Shown here: one piece after another, positions 1-7,867 of the stretch
How the letters are laid out: each line of letters starts with the position of its first letter
Position numbering within the stretch: position 1 is the stretch's first letter
Source: Streptomyces cyaneogriseus subsp. noncyanogenus
Lineage (GTDB): Bacteria > Actinomycetota > Actinomycetes > Streptomycetales > Streptomycetaceae
DNA: 64,000 nt
Assembly (NCBI RefSeq): GCF_000931445.1
Contig: NZ_CP010849.1
Span: 62,001 to 126,000, forward strand
Reading direction: 5' to 3'
Program-made: the position numbers and the translations under genes
Notes under the pieces: model-generated
What the model saw: only the letters and a program-made list of their open reading frames with translations
Databases searched by the model: none
Told to the model about the DNA's origin: nothing

Positions 1-994
1 GTGAGTGATGCCGTGCTCGACGCGGATGTCGTCTAACTTCGTATAATGTATCCTATACGAAGTTATTACGCGCCAGTTCTTCAGGTGAGTGATGCCGTGC
101 TCGACGCGGATGTCGTCTAACTTCGTATAATGTATCCTATACGAAGTTATTACGCGCCAGTTCTTCAGGTGAGTGATGCCGTGCTCGACGCGGATGTCGT
201 CTAACTTCGTATAATGTATCCTATACGAAGTTATTACGCGCCAGTTCTTCAGGTGAGTGATGCCGTGCTCGACGCGGATGTCGTCTAACTTCGTATAATG
301 TATCCTATACGAAGTTATTACGCGCCAGTTCTTCAGGTGAGTGATGCCGTGCTCGACGCGGATGTCGTCTAACTTCGTATAATGTATCCTATACGAAGTT
401 ATTACGCGCCAGTTCTTCAGGTGAGTGATGCCGTGCTCGACGCGGATGTCGTCTAACTTCGTATAATGTATCCTATACGAAGTTATTACGCGCCAGTTCT
501 TCAGGTGAGTGATGCCGTGCTCGACGCGGATGTCGTCTAACTTCGTATAATGTATCCTATACGAAGTTATTACGCGCCAGTTCTTCAGGTGAGTGATGCC
601 GTGCTCGACGCGGATGTCGTCTAACTTCGTATAATGTATCCTATACGAAGTTATTACGCGCCAGTTCTTCAGGTGAGTGATGCCGTGCTCGACGCGGATG
701 TCGTCTAACTTCGTATAATGTATCCTATACGAAGTTATTACGCGCCAGTTCTTCAGGTGAGTGATGCCGTGCTCGACGCGGATGTCGTCTAACTTCGTAT
801 AATGTATCCTATACGAAGTTATTACGCGCCAGTTCTTCAGGTGAGTGATGCCGTGCTCGACGCGGATGTCGTCTAACTTCGTATAATGTATCCTATACGA
901 AGTTATTACGCGCCAGTTCTTCAGGTGAGTGATGCCGTGCTCGACGCGGATGTCGTCTAACTTCGTATAATGTATCCTATACGAAGTTATTACG
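1..994. repeat. Tandem 84-bp array of lox-bearing sequencing-linker copies
   Basis: Eleven full 84-bp units and a partial twelfth, identical base for base. Each unit is a 42-bp lox-containing segment (first copy 29-70, last 953-994) plus a 42-bp spacer. The lox arms are cttcgtata and tatacgaag, with an ATGTATCC core. The segment equals the 454 Titanium paired-end linker (from memory) except for two substitutions, one in the left flank and one in the core. Read on the minus strand, the 42-bp spacer encodes IRVEHGITHLKNWR, a stretch typical of IS5-type transposases. The array starts exactly at the window edge. I read it as an assembly loop at a repeat-bounded contig end, not as a biological repeat. 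Confidence 0.9.
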
Positions 995-1002
995 CTCGTT
1001 GG

Positions 1003-1028
1003 AGGGGCGGTCAGGCAAGACCGCCCCT
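1003..1028. terminator. Perfect 10-bp stem-loop
   Basis: Arms aggggcggtc (1003-1012) and gaccgcccct (1019-1028) pair perfectly around a 6-base loop, immediately right of the linker array. It has the form of an actinomycete terminator without a U-tract and would end transcription of a gene lost at the contig edge. No other feature was seen up to the IS boundary at 1109. Confidence 0.5.
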
Positions 1029-1108
1029 GGCACACCACCAGCCCACTACACTCCGGACGACGCCTGTGACCAGGCCAGATAGCGAAACGCTGCTGGAGTA
1101 CTAGCGCG

Positions 1109-2012
1109 TGTCTCTTTGATGGGTTGGTCAGTTGATCGGATGTGTCCGTCCGATTAGTGATCACCGATGCGATGTGGGACCGGATCGAGCCGCTGATGCC
1201 GGCGGATCCGGTCCGCGGGCGGCGGTGGGCCGACCACCGCCGCACTCTTGAGGCCATCGCGTGGAAGTACCGCACCAACTCGCCCTGGCGGGACCTCCCC
1301 GACGAGCTCGGCTCCTTCCAGACCGCTCACAAGCGGCTGATCAGATGGGCCGTCGACGGCACCTGGGAGATGATCCTCGCCGCCGTCCTGGCGGCGGCGG
1401 ACGCCGACGACGACATCGACTGGACGGTGTCGGTGGACTCCACGGTCGTCCGGGCCCACCAGCACGCTGCCGGAGCGCTCAAAAGGGGGCGCCCTCCCGC
1501 GGCGAGCCCGCCGATCACGCGCTCGGACGCTCCCGCGGCGGGCTGAGCACCAAGGTCCACCTGGCCGCTGACGGCCGCGCGCGGCCCCTCGCCTTCACCG
1601 TCACCGCAGGCCAGGCAGGTGATGCACCCGCCTTCGAGACGGTGATGTCGCGGATCCGCGTGCCCCGCAGGGGCCCGGGCAGGCCACGGACCCGGCCCCT
1701 GGCCGTTCTGGCCGACCGCGCGTATTCCTCACGTGCCATCCGCGCCCATCTGCGGCGCCGGGGCATCCGTGCGGTCATCCCGCAGCCGTCCGACCAAGTC
1801 GGCCATCGTCTGCGGCGAGGCCGACTCGGCGGCCGTCCGCCCGGCTGCGACAGCGAGGCATACAAGCAGCGGAACAGCGTCGAGCGGTGCATCAACCGCC
1901 TCAAGCAGTGGCGCGGCCTGGCTACACGAACCGACAAGCTCGCGATCGCCTACCAGGCCGCACTCCATCTCGCGGGCATCCTCATATGGACCCGACGCTG
2001 ACCAAAGAGACA
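1109..2012 (+). mobile_element. IS5-family insertion sequence with frameshifted transposase
   Basis: The ends carry the inverted repeat tgtctctttg (1109-1118) and its complement caaagagaca (2003-2012). The transposase fills the element. Exact outer ends and target duplication are uncertain; a CTA trinucleotide flanks both sides a few bases further out. A second IS starts only 7 bp beyond the right end. Confidence 0.75.
1142..2001 (+). CDS. IS5-family transposase, two frames joined by -1 frameshift
   Basis: DDE transposase of the IS5 family, encoded in two overlapping frames as is usual for this group. Frame 1 (1142-1546) gives the N-terminal domain, with IEPLMP, SPWRDLP and the first catalytic Asp in VSVDSTVV. 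Frame 2, open to 2001, carries GRSRGGLSTKVHL, LADRAYSS (second Asp region) and the C-terminal catalytic Glu in NSVERCINRLKQWRGLATR. The slippery run AAAAGGGGG at 1481-1489 lies where the frames must join. A -1 slip there gives the continuous reading ALKKGAPSRGEPADHALG, the normal sequence of this group, so the gene is probably intact with programmed frameshifting. A homopolymer error cannot be excluded, because other parts of this assembly show 454 artefacts. Confidence 0.85.
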
Positions 2013-2019
2013 GAACCTA

Positions 2020-3122
2020 AGTGAGCGTTTGATTCCCTTATGTAGGTATTTGAGGCAGGTCACGTCGGTGACTCGCCCGCCACATCACGCCCTGTTCATG
2101 TGGATAAGCCCCGAATAGCAGGAGTGAACCGCTTACGCGGCGCATGCCTTCGCCCAGGAATCCACCGTCTCATTTATTAATGCCCCGGCTTACCCCGGAG
2201 CCTCCACCGGCATCCCGTACGCTCTGCCACCCCTGGCGAAGGTCTTGTACTCCACCCATATGCAGCCCCGGCGACGCTACCCCAGCGACCTGTCCGACGC
2301 CCGATGGGAACTCATCCGCCCCACCCTCCAAGCCTGGCGAGACGCCCGAGCCGGCATTCGCCGCCCCACCCACAGCCTGCGCGACCTCATGGACGCCATC
2401 CTCTACGTCGACCGCACCGGCATCCCCTGGCGCTACCTCCCCCACGACTTCCCACCCCACCAGACCGTCTACGGCTACTTCGCCAAGTGGGAAGCCGACG
2501 GCATCTTCGACCAGCTCACCGGGCTCCTGCGCCGACTCGTCCGCGAAGACGAAGGACGCGACGCCCGCCCCAGCGCCTGCCTCCTCGACTCGCAGACCGT
2601 CAAGACCTCCGCCAACGTCCACCTCGCCGACCAGGGCTTCGACCCCGCCAAAAGGATCGCCGGACGCAAACGCCACGTCGTCACCGACACCCTCGGCCTC
2701 CTCCTCGCCGTCCTGGTTACATCCGCCGCCGTCCACGACTCCACCGCCGGCACCCACCTCCTGGACCACATCGCCACCCACCACCCCCGCGTCTCCAAAG
2801 CCTTGGCCGACTCCGGCTACAAGAACGCCGTCATCGAACACGCCGCCACCCGCGGCATCGACCTCGAAGTCGTCCACCGCACCCCAGGAAGCCACACCTT
2901 CACCGTCCAGCCCCGCCGCTGGGTCATCGAACGCACCCTCGGCTGGCTCATGCACCACCGCCGCCTCGCCCGCGACTACGAAACGCACCCACACCGATCA
3001 GCCGCCATGATCCATATCGCCGCCATCGACCTCATGAGCCGCCGACTCACCCACGAAGCCACCCCTAACTGGCGCGACACCTGACCCAAACCAAACGGAC
3101 ACCAACGAATCAAACGCTCACT
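2020..3122 (+). mobile_element. IS5-type insertion sequence with 16-bp perfect inverted repeats
   Basis: A perfect 16-bp inverted repeat, agtgagcgtttgattc at 2020-2035 and its complement at 3107-3122, encloses one intact transposase gene. The right end cuts into an open frame that continues to 3272, so the insertion interrupted a gene. Its left end lies 7 bp from the preceding IS. Confidence 0.9.
2260..3084 (+). CDS. IS5-type DDE transposase
   Basis: An apparently intact transposase of 274 aa from ATG 2260 (a TTG at 2245 is possible). The N-terminal DUF4096-like segment reads YPSDLSDARWELIRPTL and GIPWRYLPHDFPPHQTVYGYF. The DDE core has the first Asp in LLDSQTVKTS, the second in ALADSGYKN, and the Glu in WVIERTLGWLMHHRRLARDY. 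These are the standard landmarks of the family, and no internal stop is present. It lies between perfect inverted repeats, so the element is potentially active. It acts on its own IS ends to move the element. Confidence 0.9.
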   Translation: MQPRRRYPSDLSDARWELIRPTLQAWRDARAGIRRPTHSLRDLMDAILYVDRTGIPWRYLPHDFPPHQTVYGYFAKWEADGIFDQLTGLLRRLVREDEGRDARPSACLLDSQTVKTSANVHLADQGFDPAKRIAGRKRHVVTDTLGLLLAVLVTSAAVHDSTAGTHLLDHIATHHPRVSKALADSGYKNAVIEHAATRGIDLEVVHRTPGSHTFTVQPRRWVIERTLGWLMHHRRLARDYETHPHRSAAMIHIAAIDLMSRRLTHEATPNWRDT

Positions 3123-3272
3123 GAGGTCGTGCGGGTCACGCTCGAGGGGCTCGTAGCCAAGAGCCAGGCTGAGCGCACCAAGCAGGGCAACTCCGTCTTC
3201 TACACCGCTCCCGCTCCGAAGCCGGCCCCTGCGGTCGAGACCGAGTCACAGCCTGAAGACGCTGACCGTTAG
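3123..3272 (+). pseudogene. 3' end of a gene interrupted by the IS
   Basis: From the IS right end, 49 codons stay open to TAG at 3270-3272 (begins EVVRVTLEGLVAKS, ends PEDADR). The proline/alanine-rich tail looks like a natural C-terminus. The rest of the gene would lie left of the insertion sequences, but 995-1108 shows no matching frame and the contig ends there. I cannot name the family; the first 25 residues could be the end of a winged-helix or plasmid-control protein. Confidence 0.5.
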
Positions 3273-3300
3273 ATGCGTGTGGGGGTTGGTGCACCCGCCT

Positions 3301-4020
3301 TCAGCGAGGACGCCAGGTGCGGACCTCGAGGTGGAGAATATGCGCGTCCGGACGGATGCGCCCGGTCTCGACCAGCCATCGGTGGACGGCGGTGGTGACA
3401 TCACCGCCTGCGGCATCCACGCGGCGGGCGAAGTCGGCGGCATCGAAGCCGCCTGTCTGGGCGGAGCCGTAGGAGCGTTCTTCAGTGTGGTCGGCGCGTT
3501 GGATGACGTCGCGGCGGATGCCCGGTGAGTCGGTGCGGCTGCCGGCGGGGTGGAGATAGCCGGTCTTGGCAAGGCGGACGGTGAAAGCCAGACGCAGGCC
3601 CTGGCGGGCGGCTTCGGCGATCAAGGGACGCAGACGAGTGGATCCGGAGGCGATGGCCTGGGCACCGACGCGGCCTGTGCCGGTGCCTGTGGGCGTGATC
3701 AGAACGGCTTTGGTGCGCACACGGGCGCGGGTGCCAGAGGCCGTGGTGCGGCGGCGGGTGTGGCGGGCGGCGATGGCGGCGAGTTCGGTCAGGTCGGTGA
3801 TGCCGCCGGTCTCGACGGCGGCGAGTACCTCGCGCAGGGCGGTGACGAAGGCGGCGCCTTTGTTCTTGGTGTAGAACTGCGAGACCAGGGAGGGGTCGCG
3901 GTCGATGATGCGGGCGATGTCGCGTTTGGTGTAGCCGACTGCCTGGAGCCGGTCGGCCAGTCGAGCCGCCTCGTTCAAGGACCTTTGGCTTGTGGCGTGG
4001 CGTCGGCGGCCGGGGGTCAT
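3301..4020 (-). CDS. HTH protein, candidate terminal-protein (Tpg/Tpc-like)
   Basis: A 239-aa basic protein. An N-terminal HTH (about 22-55, YTKRDIARIIDRDPSLVSQFY) is followed by an Arg/Thr-rich stretch (HTRRRTTASGTRARVRTK) and a C-terminal half rich in Arg, with LRPLIAEAARQGL and HILHLEV. Its ATG shares the sequence ATGA with the stop of the upstream 693-aa gene, so the two are translationally coupled. In Streptomyces the telomere pair is ordered the same way: the large Tap first, then the small DNA-binding terminal protein, which has an HTH followed by an Arg/Thr-rich segment. That resemblance is from memory and structural. I see no certain sequence identity and cannot point to the priming residue. 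Otherwise it is a plasmid-type DNA-binding protein. Confidence 0.45.
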   Translation of the reverse strand: MTPGRRRHATSQRSLNEAARLADRLQAVGYTKRDIARIIDRDPSLVSQFYTKNKGAAFVTALREVLAAVETGGITDLTELAAIAARHTRRRTTASGTRARVRTKAVLITPTGTGTGRVGAQAIASGSTRLRPLIAEAARQGLRLAFTVRLAKTGYLHPAGSRTDSPGIRRDVIQRADHTEERSYGSAQTGGFDAADFARRVDAAGGDVTTAVHRWLVETGRIRPDAHILHLEVRTWRPR

Positions 4021-6101
4021 CAGGGCTCCTGGCTGGTGGTGAGGGCGGTGCGTCCAGCGTCCCGCAGGGTGAGGAGTTCTTCCTCGCCGGTGGGGGCGGG
4101 CAGGGGGCCGGTGAGGTGGCCGCGCAGGAGGTAGTCACCGGGCTGGTGATGGTAGGGCCAGTTTTGCCTCTCGGTGAGGTAGAGGGCGTCGGTGCGGAAG
4201 GCGACGACGCTGCCAGGCGAGGTGTGCAGGGCTCCGGCGTAGGTGTTGTCGTCGCGGTGGCGTTGGGTGAGGAGGGCGGCGCGGGCGCCGGACCAGATCG
4301 TGGCTGCCCATTCAGGGTGGGCGTTGGGGTCCCGGGCGAACCCGGTGGGCTTTTGCCAGGTGATGTGCTTGTCGTCGAAGGCAATGATTTCAGCATCAGG
4401 GGGTACGTCGCGTTCCATATTGCGGGGGGTGGTGCCGGTGACCATGCGGGGGCGCTGGGCGAAGGCACCGATGCCGTACAGCAGGATGGAGCGCACGGCC
4501 CGGGAGGCGAGATGGGCGGCGCGTGCTTGCTGGGGGTCGCCGTGGTACTGAGCTTGGGCGGAGAGGTTGGTCCAGGTCTCTTTGAGTTTTTTGGCCCAGT
4601 CTTCGAGAGGTTTGCCATCCTCCCACAGGATGCCGTCGAGGATTTCGATCTTCCATGGCTGGATGGGGTTGGTCAGGGCAGTGTGGACCTCTGGGCCGCC
4701 GGCCCAGGTGGTGAAGGTGGTGCCGGGCGCGGCGGGGTAGTGCCAGGCGCGGTCGCCGGGGGCGGGGGCGGGCAGGAGGCCGACGTGGTTCCAGGTGTCG
4801 GGGACGGTGACGCGTACATGCCAGTGGCCGCAGCCGTACAGGGCGCGGATCTGTTCCTTCTCGCTCCAGGAGGCAAAGGTGGTGGCGGTGATACGGCGGG
4901 GGGTGCCGACCGGGGACTTCCAGGTGTGCTTGGCGTAGGCGAAGGTGCGGTCGTACTCGACAAGCCGGGGCAGCTGTTCGGGGACGCGGGGCGGGGTGAT
5001 CAGTTCGTTGCGGCCCTGGCCCGCGGTGGCGTGCAGCAGGCCGCGCAGTTCCTCGGACAGGACGGGGAAGCCGTCGGCATGTTGGCCGCGGGTGGGGATG
5101 GTGCGCGTCCACAGGTCGCGGCCGGTCTGCGAGGGCGAGCCCATGATCACGGCGTCGTTCCAGTGGCGGCGCAGGGCCTGCCACAGTAGGACGAAGGCGT
5201 CGCGGATGGTGGCGGGATCATCGCCGTCGGTGTCGAACCACTCCCCCACCGAGCGGATCTCGACATGTTGGTCACTGTTTTCGCGCTGGTAGCGACCGAC
5301 GGGGTTACGGGCGTGGACGAAGTGTCCGGCCATACGGTCGCGGCCGCGGCCTGTGTCGGTACGCCAGCCCGGAATCGGTGCGCTGAGCCAGGCGGCGACG
5401 GCATCACGGAGGTAGGGGTAGCGGTCGGCGTCACGGTGCCAGGGGTCGCCGGCGGTGATGTAGATCCGCTCCACGCCGTCGGGGATGGTGTGGAAGACGG
5501 CGGTGAGGATGGCTGCGGCCGACCGGTCGGCGAGGTCAAGGTGGTGGGTCTGGTTGCGGTGGACCAGCACGCCGGTGGTGGCGTCGAGGAAGACGGTGGA
5601 GCGGGCCTGCTGGGTGAAGTTCGGGCGGGTGGAGGCCAGACCAGCGGTGTGCGTGAACCAGGCGTCACCAGCCTCCCCCTCGGGAATGCCGGGCAGGGTG
5701 CGCGGCCCGGCAGGCGTCGCCGGGGCAGCGGCCGGAGGCGCGGAGGGCTCGGGGTGAGGGTGGGCGGGGAGGATGACGGGCGCCGTCGCACCAGGCTGCC
5801 CGGTCGGTCGCGGTTCGGTGGCACCGAGGGCCGGGGCCTGGGCCTCGGGCTGGGCAGCGGGCTCGTCGTCTTGGGCGAGGTGGTCGGGGGCCAGCGTGGG
5901 CGCCACGGCGACGACGTCGGCCACGCTCAGCCCGGCGGCCGGGGCGATCCGTTCCGCCTTGGCCTTGGCATAGGTGGCCAGGTGGGCGATCCGCTTGTCC
6001 CGGTTGGCCTCCAGCCTCGCCAGTTCCGCCCGGACCTTCTTGACCTGGTCCCGCACGGTGCGCAGCTCGGCGAGGCCGGCGTTGTAGCTCTGGGCGTCCA
6101 T
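4020..6101 (-). CDS. Large Tap-like protein with possible polymerase-palm domain
   Basis: 693 aa from ATG 6101, chosen because aaggaag precedes it; the frame is open further upstream but reads as non-coding. Residues 10-50 form a coiled coil (VRDQVKKVRAELARLEANRDKR), followed by a short HTH-like segment and a Pro/Ala linker (80-140). The C-terminal half has three spaced motifs like a family-B/primase-polymerase palm: EYDRTFAYA (about 382), RAVRSILLYGIGAF (533-546) and VAFRTDALYL (633-642, Asp638). The Streptomyces telomere protein Tap has comparably placed motifs, as I remember it. The gene ends in an ATGA overlap with the HTH gene downstream. I infer end-replication or replication work at DNA; the assignment is tentative and no characterised family is obvious. 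Confidence 0.45.
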   Translation of the reverse strand: MDAQSYNAGLAELRTVRDQVKKVRAELARLEANRDKRIAHLATYAKAKAERIAPAAGLSVADVVAVAPTLAPDHLAQDDEPAAQPEAQAPALGATEPRPTGQPGATAPVILPAHPHPEPSAPPAAAPATPAGPRTLPGIPEGEAGDAWFTHTAGLASTRPNFTQQARSTVFLDATTGVLVHRNQTHHLDLADRSAAAILTAVFHTIPDGVERIYITAGDPWHRDADRYPYLRDAVAAWLSAPIPGWRTDTGRGRDRMAGHFVHARNPVGRYQRENSDQHVEIRSVGEWFDTDGDDPATIRDAFVLLWQALRRHWNDAVIMGSPSQTGRDLWTRTIPTRGQHADGFPVLSEELRGLLHATAGQGRNELITPPRVPEQLPRLVEYDRTFAYAKHTWKSPVGTPRRITATTFASWSEKEQIRALYGCGHWHVRVTVPDTWNHVGLLPAPAPGDRAWHYPAAPGTTFTTWAGGPEVHTALTNPIQPWKIEILDGILWEDGKPLEDWAKKLKETWTNLSAQAQYHGDPQQARAAHLASRAVRSILLYGIGAFAQRPRMVTGTTPRNMERDVPPDAEIIAFDDKHITWQKPTGFARDPNAHPEWAATIWSGARAALLTQRHRDDNTYAGALHTSPGSVVAFRTDALYLTERQNWPYHHQPGDYLLRGHLTGPLPAPTGEEELLTLRDAGRTALTTSQEP

Positions 6102-6129
6102 CGGTTGCTTCCTTGTCCGGGCTGGCAGG

Positions 6130-6729
6130 TCAGTCCGTGCTGGTCGTGGGGACATACGCGATCGCTCCACCGGAGTGGGAGGCGAGCCGTGTGCCCAGCA
6201 GGAGTTCAGCGAGTTTTCGGTCCCTGTTGGTGCGGGCAGTGATGGTGAGCCGGGGGGTGGCCAGGTCGGTGACGTAGCCAGCCAGGCGGGCATCGGGGAA
6301 GGCGTAGCGGCCCTCAGCGTTCCTCTCCCACCGCTCCAGACCCGTCAACACGGCCACGACATAGCCGGACAGGGTCACCGGCAGCACGCCTGCGGCTGCG
6401 ACGCTGGCGGGATCACACCGCCACCAGCCTCGTAGTGCCTTGAGGAGGTCCTCGGGGCCAAGGGAAGCAGTGAAGCCGATCCACTCCCGCTCAGGGTCAT
6501 CGACCGGCTTGGCGACGTCAACCCGCAGTACAGGGACCTCTTTGACGTCGAGCTGCTGCAGGGCAGCAGAGGGGCGTGCGCTGAGCGCCTGTACGACAGA
6601 GAGCGGAGTCATGACACGAACCCCGCGCCTGGAAAGCCCCGGCAGTAGCCCTGCCTGTACGAGGCGGCGAAACGTCGTAACAGCGCAACCGAGTTCCTCG
6701 GCTACCTGCCCGGTCGTCAGCAGCATCAT
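6130..6729 (-). CDS. Small HTH protein upstream of the Tap-like operon
   Basis: About 199 aa. The start is ATG 6729, or the adjacent ATG at 6726, because ggagggaggg lies directly upstream. An in-frame ATG at 6771 would add 14 residues and has no such site. The N-terminus (LTTGQVAEELGCAVTTFRRLVQAGLLPG) is a MerR/excisionase-type winged helix. The rest (WIGFTASLGPEDLLKALRGWW, GYVTDLATPRLTITAR) is not a family I recognise. It is 28 bp upstream of the 693-aa gene on the same strand and probably in one transcript, which suggests a regulatory or replication-accessory role for that operon. Confidence 0.55.
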   Translation of the reverse strand: MMLLTTGQVAEELGCAVTTFRRLVQAGLLPGLSRRGVRVMTPLSVVQALSARPSAALQQLDVKEVPVLRVDVAKPVDDPEREWIGFTASLGPEDLLKALRGWWRCDPASVAAAGVLPVTLSGYVVAVLTGLERWERNAEGRYAFPDARLAGYVTDLATPRLTITARTNRDRKLAELLLGTRLASHSGGAIAYVPTTSTD

Positions 6730-6888
6730 CCCTCCCTCCGAATATGCGGACTCGAATATCAGATCAGGCACTGATGGTATCTACGAGGCTGAAGCGCGGT
6801 CAAAATCCCTGCCCGACCGCTCACCCGTCTCGGGCTGACCACGGCTAACAGGCCGGCTGGGAGCAGGAAGGCTCGTAGAGTGGCGCTC

Positions 6889-7545
6889 ATGACCGATCGG
6901 CCCGGAAGCAGCACCATGACCATCGCCCTTGCAGCCCCGGGCGACGGGCGAGCGGCAGTAGCGCTGGGCGCCCTCGCCGTCAGCGGCCATGGAGCGGCTC
7001 CATCAGCCCTGGCCCAGGCCATCGACACGCACGGCGGGCAAGTGCCTCTGCCCTTCGGCCGTGGCCGCTGTCTGATCGCGCGCATCGGGGGCACCGTGGC
7101 GGGGATGGTGTACACGACGCCTGCCATCCGGTGGATCCAGGAGCATCCGCCCGCCCAGCGGGCCGCTCTGGTTCATTCACTCGTCGAGATCGAGCTCCTG
7201 GCCGTCGCTGAATCCCACCGCGGCCAGGGCATCGGCACCGAGCTGCTCGCCACGGCCGAGGAGACAGCCCGCAGCGCCGGCAGCCACCTGGCCCTCGCCA
7301 AGGTCCGGATCGGCGCCTTCGCCACGATGCGCTGGTACCGCAAACGCGGCTACACCATTGCCGCCCAAGCAGAACCGGTGATATTCCGCACCCGAGCGGG
7401 ATTCGAGTCCTGCGACGACGGGTCGGACGGCTACCAGCTCGCAGTGAAGACTCTCCAGCCAGGCGTGGTCCTACGCCGCCGTTCGGAACGTGGCTCCTCC
7501 ATGCTCGTCGCGGAACACGTTGCCTCAAACCCGGGCAACCGATGA
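6889..7545 (+). CDS. GNAT-family N-acetyltransferase
   Basis: About 218 aa from ATG 6889 (an upstream start at 6880 is possible). The acetyl-CoA binding motif A is clear: VEIELLAVAESHRGQGIGTELLATAEETA, with the Q/RxxGxG/A loop as RGQGIG. Motif B follows with FATMRWYRKRGYTIAAQ. The substrate cannot be read from sequence; small-molecule or N-terminal protein acetylation are both possible. It is divergent from the HTH gene at 6729 with about 160 bp between them. The C-terminal 60 residues beyond the fold are not conserved in my memory. Confidence 0.8.
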   Translation: MTDRPGSSTMTIALAAPGDGRAAVALGALAVSGHGAAPSALAQAIDTHGGQVPLPFGRGRCLIARIGGTVAGMVYTTPAIRWIQEHPPAQRAALVHSLVEIELLAVAESHRGQGIGTELLATAEETARSAGSHLALAKVRIGAFATMRWYRKRGYTIAAQAEPVIFRTRAGFESCDDGSDGYQLAVKTLQPGVVLRRRSERGSSMLVAEHVASNPGNR

Positions 7546-7684
7546 CGCCGCCGCGCACCAAGCCCTGGGGCCGGGCCGGACGCACTCCTGTGGCGCGGAT
7601 AGCGAGGCCGGGAGTACGGACGGGTCTCGTTGGTAGGCATGGCCCCTATAGGCGCGAGGGAACGGTCGCGGCTGGTCTACGCCG

Positions 7685-7867
7685 GTCCGCGAGTACCACG
7701 GCCGCGGATATGAGCCGAAGAACTTCGGCTGACGCTTTTTGCAAAACCTGCTCGTCCGAACCCGCATCCAGCTTGGCGGCCTGATCGTGCTCGTCTGGAA
7801 CAACATGCGCTTGCACCTGACCGCCGAGATGCGGGAGCGGGCCACCGCCCGACCCACGATCTCCTAA
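7685..7867 (+). pseudogene. 3' remnant of an IS630-family transposase
   Basis: The frame reads VREYHGRGYEPKNFG, a stop at 7730, then LGGLIVLVWNNMRLHLTAEMRE to TAA 7865-7867. The string VLVWNNMRLH matches the second-Asp region of IS630 transposases (usually VLVWDN), with the Asp changed to Asn. The N-terminal two thirds and the region after it are missing. Its stop overlaps the stop of the minus-strand gene that ends at 7864. Confidence 0.6.

Noticed and set aside
1..994. CRISPR-like array (identical repeats with equal spacing)
   Set aside because: The spacers are identical to each other, the repeat is a lox-bearing sequencing linker and no cas gene is near.
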